Source: Neorhizobium huautlense (GTDB taxonomy: Bacteria > Pseudomonadota > Alphaproteobacteria > Rhizobiales > Rhizobiaceae). From it: a stretch of 64,000 bases of DNA. The notes beneath the pieces are model-generated. The model was not told the DNA's origin. It ran no database searches and saw nothing but the letters and a program-made list of their open reading frames with translations. The translations under genes and the position numbers were made by a program. Shown in pieces: positions 8,890-17,132 of the stretch (position 1 is the first letter of the stretch; every line of letters begins with the position of its first letter). The stretch spans positions 302,724-366,723 of the forward strand of contig NZ_PVBM01000002.1 of NCBI RefSeq assembly GCF_002968575.1. The letters are read 5' to 3'.

Positions 8890-9669
8890 CTATCGCACCC
8901 GCTTCAGGAAACCGTCGGGAGCGACGGTGACGAGCAGCTTGTTTTCGACGGATTTGTCGATCTCGAATTCCGGATGGCTTTTCAGATACTCGAAAACGGC
9001 GGTCTTCGGATTGTCGCCGGGGTTCCAGGGGCGATCCTTGAAGAAATCGCGCGGCAGGTCTTCGACAAAGGTATCGAACACCGCGCAATAGCAGCCGGGC
9101 GTCACGAGTGGTGCATAGGCTTCGAGCTCGGCAAGCACGTGTTCGTGAGTATGCATCGAATCAAGGCAGACCATCACCCGCTTGTAGGGAGCCGCGGCTT
9201 CGCGCACCGCATCGACGATCTCCTTTGCGACCGACGATCCTTCGAACATCTGGATGCGGCTTGCCATCGGATGGGTCTCGATCGCCTCGCGATTATGGGT
9301 GCGGATGTCGATATCGATGCCGATCACCTTGCGATCTGATTTCTTGGGATCGATCGTCGTGCCCGCTTCAATGGCATCGCACATATCGAGCAGCGCAAGC
9401 ATCGACGCGCTAAGGATCAGCGAGCCGCCATGGGCAATGCCCGTTTCGATCACAAGGTCGGGGCGGGTCGCCCAGATGAGCTCCTGGATCGCCTGCATGT
9501 CCTGCGGATACTGAATGATCGGGCGCCCGAGCCAATCGAAGTTATAGACATACCGCTTGGCCATGGACATCTCGCGCCAGGCAGAGCTTAGCCCAAGAAA
9601 TTCCTGATCATTGGCATAGCCTTCCGCGGTCGCCCTGCGCTCCTGCTGAAATTGTTCGATCGGGTTCAT
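8890..9669 (-). CDS. CmcI-type SAM-dependent O-methyltransferase (cephalosporin hydroxylase family)
   Basis: The 259-residue protein has the CmcI fold signature: VIETGIAHGGSLILSASML (SAM-binding loop), VIGIDIDIRTHNREAIETHP and VMVCLDSMHTHEHVLAELEA. Despite the family name, relatives in polysaccharide clusters are usually sugar O-methyltransferases (rhamnosyl O-methyltransferase type). It is the last gene of a minus-strand sugar operon, 39 bases after the SDR gene. A role in O-methylating the deoxysugar made by the operon is inferred from context. Confidence 0.85.
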   Translation of the reverse strand: MNPIEQFQQERRATAEGYANDQEFLGLSSAWREMSMAKRYVYNFDWLGRPIIQYPQDMQAIQELIWATRPDLVIETGIAHGGSLILSASMLALLDMCDAIEAGTTIDPKKSDRKVIGIDIDIRTHNREAIETHPMASRIQMFEGSSVAKEIVDAVREAAAPYKRVMVCLDSMHTHEHVLAELEAYAPLVTPGCYCAVFDTFVEDLPRDFFKDRPWNPGDNPKTAVFEYLKSHPEFEIDKSVENKLLVTVAPDGFLKRVR

Positions 9670-9708
9670 GTGTGTCTACCTTCTCTATCGTGCGCCTTGC
9701 AGCAACTA

Positions 9709-10512
9709 TTACGCTGCTTCGCGGTTGAGGACCAATGGCAAGAAATCGAGGACGGGCGAGGGCGTAAAACCGAATTCGTCTTTGATCCTGGCCGTGGAGA
9801 TCGGTGGGAAACTGGTGGTCGGGGCATTCTCGTCGACGGCGAAGGAACAACCCGTCGCATTGGCGATGGCAGAAACCCACGCCCGATGGCTGAGATCGGT
9901 GCCGCTCGCCACATTATATATTGCCTGCCTGCCTGCGATGGCGATCTCGGCCAGCAGGCGGGACACGTCATCGATCCAGATATAGTCTTTCGCAGAATCG
10001 AGCGCGGTGCGGAGCTGAATATGGCCTTGCTGTGCTTCCCGGCAAAGCTCGCCGACAAATGTGTCAGAACCCGCTTCGTTCGGGCCTACGACATTGGAAA
10101 GCCGCGCGATGCGTACGCCCGGCCGCCCTGACGACAGGCAGATCGATTCCCCGGTCATCTTGGAAAGATTGTAGAGGTCGGAAGGGTTGGAAGGGTGTGC
10201 GGAAAGCAGGCCGTCTTCTAGCGTATCGCTGCTGTTTGCGTAGATCCGGGTCGAGGAGAGATAGAGGAACGATTGGAAATCGGCATCGCGCAGGAGGTTT
10301 GCTGCAAGCGTCACATGCGCTTCGATCGTATCGAAAGGACGGGTACGGAAATCTGCCGTTAGCCCGATGGCGTAGATGCAGTGCCCCAGATCTCCACGCG
10401 CTTCGCCAAAATTGTCCCGCGAAACGGGCATTACCTCGTAACCGGCCGCGCGCAGAAACCGTACGACGTGCCGTCCGACAAATCCCGATGCGCCGAGAAC
10501 GGTGAATCTCAT
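9709..10512 (-). CDS. NAD(P)-dependent SDR sugar epimerase/reductase
   Basis: I place the start at the ATG at 10512, whose ATGA overlaps the stop of the acyltransferase gene; longer frames run into that gene. The 267-residue protein begins MRFTVLGASGFVGRHVVRFL with the GxxGxxG cofactor motif. It has LYLSSTRIY and the catalytic YNLSK (Tyr-x-x-x-Lys). By position it is a good candidate for the 4-ketoreductase that finishes a CDP-6-deoxy-4-ketohexose, but a 4-epimerase is equally compatible with the motifs. Confidence 0.85.
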   Translation of the reverse strand: MRFTVLGASGFVGRHVVRFLRAAGYEVMPVSRDNFGEARGDLGHCIYAIGLTADFRTRPFDTIEAHVTLAANLLRDADFQSFLYLSSTRIYANSSDTLEDGLLSAHPSNPSDLYNLSKMTGESICLSSGRPGVRIARLSNVVGPNEAGSDTFVGELCREAQQGHIQLRTALDSAKDYIWIDDVSRLLAEIAIAGRQAIYNVASGTDLSHRAWVSAIANATGCSFAVDENAPTTSFPPISTARIKDEFGFTPSPVLDFLPLVLNREAA

Positions 10513-10997
10513 TCGCGATGCCCCAGAACCTTGAGCGGATTGCCGCCGACGATCGTATAGGGTGCGACTTCCCCCCGAACGATCGAGCCTGCCGCGATCA
10601 CGCAGCCCTTGCGCAGGTGTGCACCATCCAGAATCACCACATTGGCACCGATCCAGACATCGTCCTCGATGCGGATGCCGCCCCGGGTCGGTTGAAAGCC
10701 TTGTTCGCGAATCAGGCGATCCTTGTCCTTGAAGGCATGGTTTACGGGCGCGAAGGTGCAGTTGGCCGCAACGAGCACATGATCGCCGAATTCGATGCCA
10801 TTGCCGGTATAGAAGACGCAACCACTATTGATGTAGCAGAACCGGCCGAACGTGAGATCGCCATTGCCGCCGGCGGGCTTGATCTTGACGAAACTGTCGA
10901 TCACGCTGTTCTCGCCGACCACGATCTTCGTGCCGCGCGTCGAATCCTCGATATCCGCAAGTGAGCTTACTCGTGCTGACGGGTGGATTTCGATCAC
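10509..10997 (-). CDS. Left-handed beta-helix (hexapeptide) acyltransferase
   Basis: The gene starts with GTG at 10997 (protein MIEIHPSARVSSLADIEDST). The 162 residues are built of hexapeptide-type repeats such as IRIEDDVWIGANVVILDGAH and GCVIAAGSIVRGEVAPYTIV, ending with the family phrase GGNPLKVLG. These trimeric enzymes commonly use acetyl-CoA to acetylate a sugar hydroxyl or amino group. No aminotransferase lies in the operon, so O-acetylation is the simpler guess. The gene is four-base coupled to the SDR gene. Confidence 0.87.
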   Translation of the reverse strand: MIEIHPSARVSSLADIEDSTRGTKIVVGENSVIDSFVKIKPAGGNGDLTFGRFCYINSGCVFYTGNGIEFGDHVLVAANCTFAPVNHAFKDKDRLIREQGFQPTRGGIRIEDDVWIGANVVILDGAHLRKGCVIAAGSIVRGEVAPYTIVGGNPLKVLGHRE

Positions 10998-11052
10998 GGT
11001 TCTTACCTTCGTGATTTTCCGTTATCCCTGCTGAGGGAGACGGAAAGCGGCG

Positions 11053-12276
11053 TTACTGAATTTTCAGATCCGGCACGGCGGTGACGAATTTGGTGCCCTG
11101 CTCGGCAAGAGTCGCCAGCTGCTGACGAACCTCCGTCGCGATGTTCCAGGGCAGGATCAAGACATAGTCGGGCCGCCGCTCGGAGATTACGTCCGGATGG
11201 AGGATCGGGATATGGCTGCCCGGCATGAACTTGTTCTGCTTGGCCGCCGCTGCATCGCAGACGAAGGGCACCAGGTCCGGCTTGACGCCCGCGAAGTTGA
11301 GGAGCGTGTTTCCCTTGGCGGCAGCGCCATAGGCCGCCACCGTCTTCCCGGCGCGTTTGGCTTCGATGAGGAAGGCGAGGGCGTCGTTCTTGACCTTCTC
11401 GGCCTTCACCTGGAAGTCCGCGTAGACTGCGGAACTGCGTAGGCCTCGTGTTTCTTCCTCGGCAAGCAGTGTCGTGACGGCGTCGGTCGTCTGACGCGGA
11501 TCGTCCGCATGGCATCCATAGACGCGCAGACTTCCGCCATGGGTCGGCAACTCCTCGACATCGAACACCCGCAGACCGGCGCTTTCGAAGATCTTTCCGA
11601 CGGTGAACAGGGAAAGGTAGGAGAAATGTTCGTGATAGACGGTGTCGAACTGGTTCTGCTCGATCAGCCGCATGACATGCGGAAATTCGAGCGTGACCGT
11701 GCCGCCGGCCTTGAGCGCCGCCTTGATCCCCTTGGTGAAATCGTTGATGTCGGGCACATGCGCGTAGACGTTGTTTCCAAGGATAAGGTCCGCGCCTTTG
11801 CTTTCATCGGCGAGCCGCTTGCCGAGTGCTTCCCCGAAGAATTCCCGGAGCACCGGTATCCCGAGCTTTTCGGCAGCATCCGCCGTGCTGTCGGTCGGCT
11901 CGACGCCGAGGCAGGGAATGCCGGCCGCCACGAAGTTCTTGAGCAGGTATCCATCGTTCGAAGCGACCTCGATGACCATGCTCTGCTGTCCAAGGCCGAG
12001 ACGCCTGGTGATCATCTCGACATAGCGCGCCGCGTGGACGAGCCAGCTCGAGGAGGCACTCGAGAAATAGGCGTATTCGGGGCTGAACAGCGATTCGGCA
12101 GAGGCGTAATCCTCCGTCTGCACAAGCCAGCACTCCTCACAGACCTTGAGCCGCAACGGGAAATAGACTTCCGGCTTGGAAAGGTCCTCTGCCGCCAAAT
12201 AGGCATTGGACGGCGGCGCGAAGCCAAGATCGAGGAAGTCGCAGCGAAGCGCGCTACCGCAGTGGCGGCATTTCAT
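11053..12276 (-). CDS. Zinc-binding sugar C-methyltransferase (NovU/TylC3-like)
   Basis: The start is the ATG at 12276, overlapping the epimerase stop as ATGA. The 407-residue protein begins MKCRHCGSALRCDFLDLG, with a second Cys pair in KVCEECWLVQTED: a four-Cys zinc site. VIEVASNDGYLLKNF is the SAM loop. DTVYHEHFSYLSL is typical of sugar C-methyltransferases, and a C-terminal Rossmann-like part has AYGAAAKGNTLLNF. Relatives methylate C3 of NDP-4-keto-6-deoxy sugars (mycarose, noviose and similar). With the CDP-sugar genes beside it, a branched CDP-deoxyhexose is the predicted product. Confidence 0.88.
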   Translation of the reverse strand: MKCRHCGSALRCDFLDLGFAPPSNAYLAAEDLSKPEVYFPLRLKVCEECWLVQTEDYASAESLFSPEYAYFSSASSSWLVHAARYVEMITRRLGLGQQSMVIEVASNDGYLLKNFVAAGIPCLGVEPTDSTADAAEKLGIPVLREFFGEALGKRLADESKGADLILGNNVYAHVPDINDFTKGIKAALKAGGTVTLEFPHVMRLIEQNQFDTVYHEHFSYLSLFTVGKIFESAGLRVFDVEELPTHGGSLRVYGCHADDPRQTTDAVTTLLAEEETRGLRSSAVYADFQVKAEKVKNDALAFLIEAKRAGKTVAAYGAAAKGNTLLNFAGVKPDLVPFVCDAAAAKQNKFMPGSHIPILHPDVISERRPDYVLILPWNIATEVRQQLATLAEQGTKFVTAVPDLKIQ

Positions 12277-12833
12277 GAGATCAGTCCTGTAAATTTCTCT
12301 GTCAGATATGGATGGTTTCGGTCCCGCTCCGACATCTCGGTGACAGCGAGCGGCCAATTGATATGGAGCGTTGGGTCTTGTGAATTCAGTGCGCCTTCCG
12401 AGCCGGGAGCATAGGGCACCGAATGAAGATAGAGAAGCTCGCAATCATCGGTCAGCGCCTGGAAGCCGTGCGCGAAACCCTCGGGGATCAGAAGAGAGCG
12501 ACGGTTGCCCTCCGACAGTTCTTCGGCGTGCCATTTCAGGAAGGTAGGTGATCCCGCCCGCAGGTCGACGGCCACGTCAAACACCGCGCCGCGGATGCAG
12601 TTGACCAGCTTCATTTCCGAATGCGGCGGTTGCTGGAAATGCATGCCGCGCAAGGTGCCTTTGCGTGCTGTCATAGTGAGATTGATCTGGGCAATCGGTT
12701 TGATCCAACCGGCAGTCGCCAGCTCCTCCGCGCAAAACATGCGCGACAGGAAGCCTCGCGAATCACCGAGGTTCTGCCGCTCGACGAGCTTCAAGCCGGC
12801 GAATGGCAGATCGGTGACTGTAAAGCGGCTCAA
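12273..12833 (-). CDS. RmlC/RfbC-like 4-keto-6-deoxysugar 3,5-epimerase
   Basis: The predicted start is a TTG at 12833 whose TGA is the stop of the upstream dehydratase gene; GAGG lies 7 bases before it. This gives 186 residues, the usual RmlC length, while longer frames add unrelated sequence. Motifs are DSRGFLSRMF, GTLRGMHFQ (catalytic His region), VDLRAGSPTFLKWH and LIPEGFAHGFQAL. In CDP-sugar operons the family may act on CDP-4-keto-6-deoxyglucose at C3 and/or C5. C5 epimerisation would give an L-sugar. Confidence 0.88.
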   Translation of the reverse strand: MSRFTVTDLPFAGLKLVERQNLGDSRGFLSRMFCAEELATAGWIKPIAQINLTMTARKGTLRGMHFQQPPHSEMKLVNCIRGAVFDVAVDLRAGSPTFLKWHAEELSEGNRRSLLIPEGFAHGFQALTDDCELLYLHSVPYAPGSEGALNSQDPTLHINWPLAVTEMSERDRNHPYLTEKFTGLIS

Positions 12834-13897
12834 GGGCGTGCCTCGTATTCGGCGATTTCGGTTTCGCAGAGCACGCGCGCATCGGCGCCATCCCGCTGCG
12901 CGCGATACCACTTCATGGTCCGGTCGACGGCCTCTGTCAGCGACCAGCGCGGCTCGATATCCAAGATATGCCGCGCCTTGGCTGTTTCCAGTGCAAGCCA
13001 ACCGGCCTCGTGCGGGCCTTCCGTGCCGTCGCCATAATGCACATCGCCGCGGCCGTAGGAGGCGCGGGCAATCTCGATAACCTCGCGAACGGGTGCTGCC
13101 TCGTGGCTGACCGGCCCAAAATTGAATGCATCTGCAAGTGACGGATCGGCCCAGAGCCGCTCCGCCAATACGAGATAGGCCGACAGGGGCTCAAGGACGT
13201 GCTGCCAGGGGCGTTTTGCCTCCGGCCGCCGCACTTGCAATACACTGCCCGACTGCCAGGCACGGACTGCATCCGGTAATAGCCTATCCGCCGACCAGTC
13301 GCCGCCGCCGATGACATTGCCGGCCCGAGCACTGGCGACTGCTACGCCTTTTTCCCGCAAAAACGAATCCCGATAGCTCGAAATCACGATCTCGCAGGCG
13401 GCCTTGCTGGCGCTATAGGGGTCGTGTCCGCCGAGATGGTCGGTTTCCCGATAGGGGAAGGCGTGCTCAAGATTGCGATAGACCTTGTCGGTGGTGATCG
13501 CCACGACGACGCGTGCCGTTTCCACGAAGCGAATTGCCTCGAGCACGTTTGCTGTCCCCAGCACGTTGGTTGCGAATGTGCCGATCGGATCCTGATAGCT
13601 CGGACGAACCAGGGCTTGGGCTCCGAGATGCAGAATGATCTCAGGTGAAGCCGCTTTAACCAGTTCGGCGAGCTTCCCGGCGTCCCGGATATCCTGGAAA
13701 TGACTTGCAGCAAGATCGGGACGGGCAAGGGTGAACAGGTTCGGCTGGGTTTCCGGAGGCAAGGAAATGCCGGTCACCTCCGCACCGAGCCGCTTCAGCC
13801 AGATGGAAAGCCAGGCGCCTTTGAAGCCCGTATGTCCTGTGAGAAGGACCCGCTTGCCTGCCCAGAAGCCGGGGTTCGGGAGTGCGCCTCCGGTCAC
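12830..13897 (-). CDS. rfbG: CDP-glucose 4,6-dehydratase
   Basis: The GTG at 13897 overlaps the cytidylyltransferase stop as GTGA and gives 355 residues, normal for RfbG. Another GTG at 13912 also has a ribosome-site-like GGAG, so the exact start is open. [20 protein letters not shown] is the family-specific cofactor motif; TTDKVY and YSASKAACE are the catalytic regions. The enzyme converts CDP-glucose to CDP-4-keto-6-deoxyglucose. It sits directly after its supplier rfbF. No rfbH-like 3-dehydrase follows, so 3,6-dideoxyhexoses are not expected. Confidence 0.93.
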   Translation of the reverse strand: MTGGALPNPGFWAGKRVLLTGHTGFKGAWLSIWLKRLGAEVTGISLPPETQPNLFTLARPDLAASHFQDIRDAGKLAELVKAASPEIILHLGAQALVRPSYQDPIGTFATNVLGTANVLEAIRFVETARVVVAITTDKVYRNLEHAFPYRETDHLGGHDPYSASKAACEIVISSYRDSFLREKGVAVASARAGNVIGGGDWSADRLLPDAVRAWQSGSVLQVRRPEAKRPWQHVLEPLSAYLVLAERLWADPSLADAFNFGPVSHEAAPVREVIEIARASYGRGDVHYGDGTEGPHEAGWLALETAKARHILDIEPRWSLTEAVDRTMKWYRAQRDGADARVLCETEIAEYEARP

Positions 13898-14667
13898 GGC
13901 CAGATCTTCCACGGTGCATCTCCAGATGCCCAGAGCTCTTCGAGAAGATTCTTTTCGCGCAACGTATCCATCGGCTGCCAAAAACCTTCATGCTCATAGG
14001 CCATCATTTCGCCCATCGCTGCCAATGTGGACATAGGCGCCGATTCCCACGGCACGTTGTCCCCTTCGATGAGTTCGATGCATTTCGGCGAAAGTACGAA
14101 GAAGCCGCCATTGATCAGGCCGCCATCGCCCCGCGGCTTTTCCACAAAGCCCGTCACCTGATTGCCGGAACGCTCCAGGGCGCCGTAGCGGCCCGGAGGA
14201 TGAACCGCGGTGACCGTTGCCATCTTCCCGTGGGTGCGATGGAACTTCACCACCTCCGTGATATTCACGTCGCTTAAACCGTCACCGTATGTGAAGCAGA
14301 AGCTCTCTTCGTTGCGGAGATATTCCTCGACGCGTTTCAGGCGGCCGCCGGTCATGGTGGCTTCGCCGGTGTCGATCAGCGTCACTTTCCATGGATCGGC
14401 ACTGCGGCGGTGAACCTGCATTTCGTTGTAGGCCATGTCGAATGTCACGTCCGACATGTGCAGGAAGTAGTTCGCGAAATACTCCTTGATGACATATCCC
14501 TTGTATCCGCAGCAGATGATGAACTCGTTCACACCATGGGCGGAATAGAGTTTCATGATGTGCCACAGGATTGGGCGGCCGCCGATTTCGATCATCGGCT
14601 TGGGCCGGAGATGTGTCTCTTCCGAAATGCGGGTCCCTAACCCACCGGCCAAAATAACAGCTTTCAT
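13894..14667 (-). CDS. rfbF: Glucose-1-phosphate cytidylyltransferase
   Basis: The 257-residue protein starts [20 protein letters not shown], the nucleotidyltransferase signature, followed by [40 protein letters not shown] and [20 protein letters not shown] are specific to the RfbF/AscA group. It makes CDP-glucose from glucose-1-phosphate and CTP. It is 88 bases downstream of the GT2 gene and overlaps rfbG by four bases. Confidence 0.95.
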   Translation of the reverse strand: MKAVILAGGLGTRISEETHLRPKPMIEIGGRPILWHIMKLYSAHGVNEFIICCGYKGYVIKEYFANYFLHMSDVTFDMAYNEMQVHRRSADPWKVTLIDTGEATMTGGRLKRVEEYLRNEESFCFTYGDGLSDVNITEVVKFHRTHGKMATVTAVHPPGRYGALERSGNQVTGFVEKPRGDGGLINGGFFVLSPKCIELIEGDNVPWESAPMSTLAAMGEMMAYEHEGFWQPMDTLREKNLLEELWASGDAPWKIWP

Positions 14668-14755
14668 TCTTTCTCTCCCTGCCTGCAGGGGGCGGGATCC
14701 GCTCCCTCGATCGAGATCCCGCGATATCCTGTCAGCCTTTTTCGGGCCGGCTATC

Positions 14756-15997
14756 TTACAAGAGGATGGTCTGTATCAAGTCTTCCTGGGCAAATACAAG
14801 GTTGGGCTCGTATCCCTGCTCCAGATAACGGTCGCGCTGTTCGGGCGAAAACACCAGGACGGCCGTCTTGCTGATGAAATCCTTGGTCGGTTCCACGGGA
14901 TCATCGATGATCTCTATCCGCGCTGGGAAGTTCACCTTGCGGATTCTTTCCTTGAGGATGATCGTGTCGAGGAAGCCGTGCAATATCAGGTTTTCGATGC
15001 CGCCGGCAGCGTTGACCTGCCAGGCAAGCGTTTCGAGGGCGGCTGCGAGCATGAGCCCGTCGCGCGCCGCAACCACTTCGGGATGCTTGTCCAGTCCACC
15101 GAAGACGATGCGGGTGTAGATTTCATAGGCCTTGACGAATTGCCGCGACGCGACCAGCAGCCGGAGCGCCACGGTCATGCGGATCAGCGTGAACATCCGG
15201 CACATATATTCCTGGGTGAACTTGTCGTTGTCGTCCCGGGAGATCTGCCCGCGCTTGATGCCGAAGTAGAGGAAATACTCCAGGCCGCCGCGATACTGGT
15301 CCCAGCCGGACATTGCGATTTCGTGGCCGCCCTGGGGGCGGTCGCGGCCGATCTCGGAACGAATCACCTGCCGGTAGAATGGCTGCTTCAGGAATGCGAT
15401 GTCGCCCTGATCCAGGAAATGCGCCAGAAGCGGGAAGGCATAGAAGCAGATGTCGCGTGGCACCCAGGTCGTCCTGAGCGCGCTGGTGCGGAATACGGCG
15501 ATTTCCGGGAATATGTGCTTGTTGTAGATGAAGTTGAATACCTCACCGAAACTGCGCTGGCGGAAAATGGTATCTTCCTCGAGCTGATAGAAGATATCCA
15601 TGTCCTTTTCGAGGATACCGTCATAGGTCCACCACGGGGCGTGGCACACGTTGACGGTGGGATTCTCGTCCATGAACTTCAGCGCGTTGAGGAGACCTTC
15701 GAAGATCAGGCGGTCGTCATCTGCCACGTACACGGAATATTCGCCGTGGGCGCGTCTATACGTCCCGTTCACGTTGACGAACGGGCCGTTGTTTTCCGCC
15801 CGCAGATAATAGCGGATCGGCAATTCGGCCGAGAGCTCTTGAACCACCTCGCCGGTGTTGTCGGTGGATGCATTGTCCGAAATGATGATCTCATAGGGAA
15901 AGTCGAACTGAAATTCCTTGATGCGCCCCAGGCATGCGCGCAGATGAGCAGCGCGATTGTAGGTTGGGATGCAGATGCTGAGCTTGATGGAATTCAC
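14756..15997 (-). CDS. Family 2 glycosyltransferase
   Basis: The GTG start at 15997 is preceded by GAGG with 8-base spacing. The 413-residue protein opens with the GT-A fold motifs [29 protein letters not shown] and a metal-binding ADDD at about residues 92-95. The C-terminal half (about 230-413) matches no domain I recognise. No membrane segment is evident, so it is probably cytoplasmic and transfers a sugar to a lipid-linked or protein acceptor. It is the first gene of the sugar island and divergent from fliP. Confidence 0.88.
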   Translation of the reverse strand: MNSIKLSICIPTYNRAAHLRACLGRIKEFQFDFPYEIIISDNASTDNTGEVVQELSAELPIRYYLRAENNGPFVNVNGTYRRAHGEYSVYVADDDRLIFEGLLNALKFMDENPTVNVCHAPWWTYDGILEKDMDIFYQLEEDTIFRQRSFGEVFNFIYNKHIFPEIAVFRTSALRTTWVPRDICFYAFPLLAHFLDQGDIAFLKQPFYRQVIRSEIGRDRPQGGHEIAMSGWDQYRGGLEYFLYFGIKRGQISRDDNDKFTQEYMCRMFTLIRMTVALRLLVASRQFVKAYEIYTRIVFGGLDKHPEVVAARDGLMLAAALETLAWQVNAAGGIENLILHGFLDTIILKERIRKVNFPARIEIIDDPVEPTKDFISKTAVLVFSPEQRDRYLEQGYEPNLVFAQEDLIQTILL

Positions 15998-16360
15998 TTA
16001 GATTTCCTCGATCGGGGGTTTCAAGCCGCCTGGTCTGTCGCTGACCGGAAGCGGCTTGGCGATGTTGATATGATGCAGGACTGCGGCAAGTTCTCGCTGC
16101 GTCGCGATTTACAGCGGCAGTATTTCCACAACTGATTCGTGTTCAGGCTCCCGCCATCATGAGATTTCTGAGCAGACGCTAACGGTCGAGACTTGTGCAA
16201 AACTGAAGCCTCACGGGATCTCGAAACAGAGACGAACCGGGGTCGATCGGCCAAATACGGCCATCTTCCTGTTCACGACCGCAGGTACGGGCCGGTAATC
16301 TGTTGACCGCGGTTGGCGAGGGTGACTATCGAAGGGAGTGTAAAGGACCCTCATGATCGC
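15998..16360. other. Divergent intergenic region between the GT2 gene and fliP
   Basis: These 363 bases hold no convincing gene. They must carry promoters for the leftward sugar operon and for rightward fliP, which is cut off from fliL by a terminator. Small open frames here lack ribosome sites and recognisable protein features. I could not define -35/-10 boxes with confidence. Confidence 0.5.
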
Positions 16361-17098
16361 ATGATTCGGCTGATCTATCTGCTCGTCGCGCTGATCGCGA
16401 CACCCGGGCTTGCGCTCGCCCAACAATCACCTGCGGATCTTCTCAATCTGCCGGTGGATGGTTCCGCTGCTGCTTGGATCATCCGTACCTTCGGGCTTTT
16501 GACGGTCCTGTCGGTCGCGCCCGGCATCCTGATCATGGTCACAAGCTTTCCGCGCTTCGTGATCGCGTTTTCGATTCTCCGATCAGGTATGGGGCTTGCT
16601 ACGGCACCCTCCAACATGGTGCTGATCTCGATGGCGCTGTTCATGACCTTCTATGTCATGTCGCCCACATTTGATCGCGCCTGGAACGAAGGTGTCCAGC
16701 CGCTTCTTCAGAACCAGGTAACGGAAGCGGAGGCGGTGCAGCGAATTGCCGAGCCTTTTCGGGTTTTCATGTCCGCCAATACCAGAGACAAGGACCTGGA
16801 GCTTTTTGTCGAGATCGCTCGCGAGCGGGGCCAGTCGGTCGGTACTCCTGAGGCGATCGACTATCGCGTCCTGATCCCCGCTTTCATGCTGTCGGAAATC
16901 CGGCGCGGCTTCGAAATCGGTTTTTTGATCATCCTGCCCTTCCTGGTGATCGACATGATCGTTGCTGCCATCACCATGGCGATGGGCATGATGATGTTGC
17001 CGCCGACATCGATCTCACTCCCTTTCAAGATTCTCTTTTTCGTCTTGATCGACGGCTGGAACCTGCTCGTGGGAAGCCTTATCCGGTCCTTCGGGTGA
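16361..17098 (+). CDS. fliP: Flagellar export gate protein FliP
   Basis: I start at the ATG at 16361 (MIRLIYLLVALIATPGLALA), which opens the typical cleavable FliP signal; AAGGA lies about 13 bases upstream. The 245-residue protein contains the FliP signatures VTSFPRFVIAFSILRSGMGL and EIRRGFEIGFLIILPFLVID. FliP, with FliQ and FliR (both present downstream), forms the helical export gate core. Here fliP stands alone between the sugar island and the flagellins. Confidence 0.95.
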   Translation: MIRLIYLLVALIATPGLALAQQSPADLLNLPVDGSAAAWIIRTFGLLTVLSVAPGILIMVTSFPRFVIAFSILRSGMGLATAPSNMVLISMALFMTFYVMSPTFDRAWNEGVQPLLQNQVTEAEAVQRIAEPFRVFMSANTRDKDLELFVEIARERGQSVGTPEAIDYRVLIPAFMLSEIRRGFEIGFLIILPFLVIDMIVAAITMAMGMMMLPPTSISLPFKILFFVLIDGWNLLVGSLIRSFG

Positions 17099-17103
17099 TA
17101 GAG

Positions 17104-17130
17104 AAATGGCGGGGACGGCCCCGCCATTTT
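17104..17130. terminator. Bidirectional terminator between fliP and the GT41 gene
   Basis: An 11-bp perfect stem (17104-17114 with 17119-17129) with a 4-base loop is flanked by A and T runs. It lies between convergent stops and can end both transcripts. Confidence 0.88.
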
Positions 17131-17132
17131 GT

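Noticed and set aside
12830..14667. Abequose/paratose (3,6-dideoxyhexose) pathway
   Set aside because: rfbF and rfbG are present, but the required 3-dehydrase RfbH and its reductase are missing.
14555..16135. Long plus-strand open frame (526 codons) across the GT2 region
   Set aside because: It lies antisense to a clear GT2 protein with catalytic motifs, and its translation has no recognisable domain; it is a codon-bias shadow.
16021..16426. Small minus-strand frames in the gap before fliP
   Set aside because: Arg/Ser-rich sequence, no ribosome site, no membrane or domain features.
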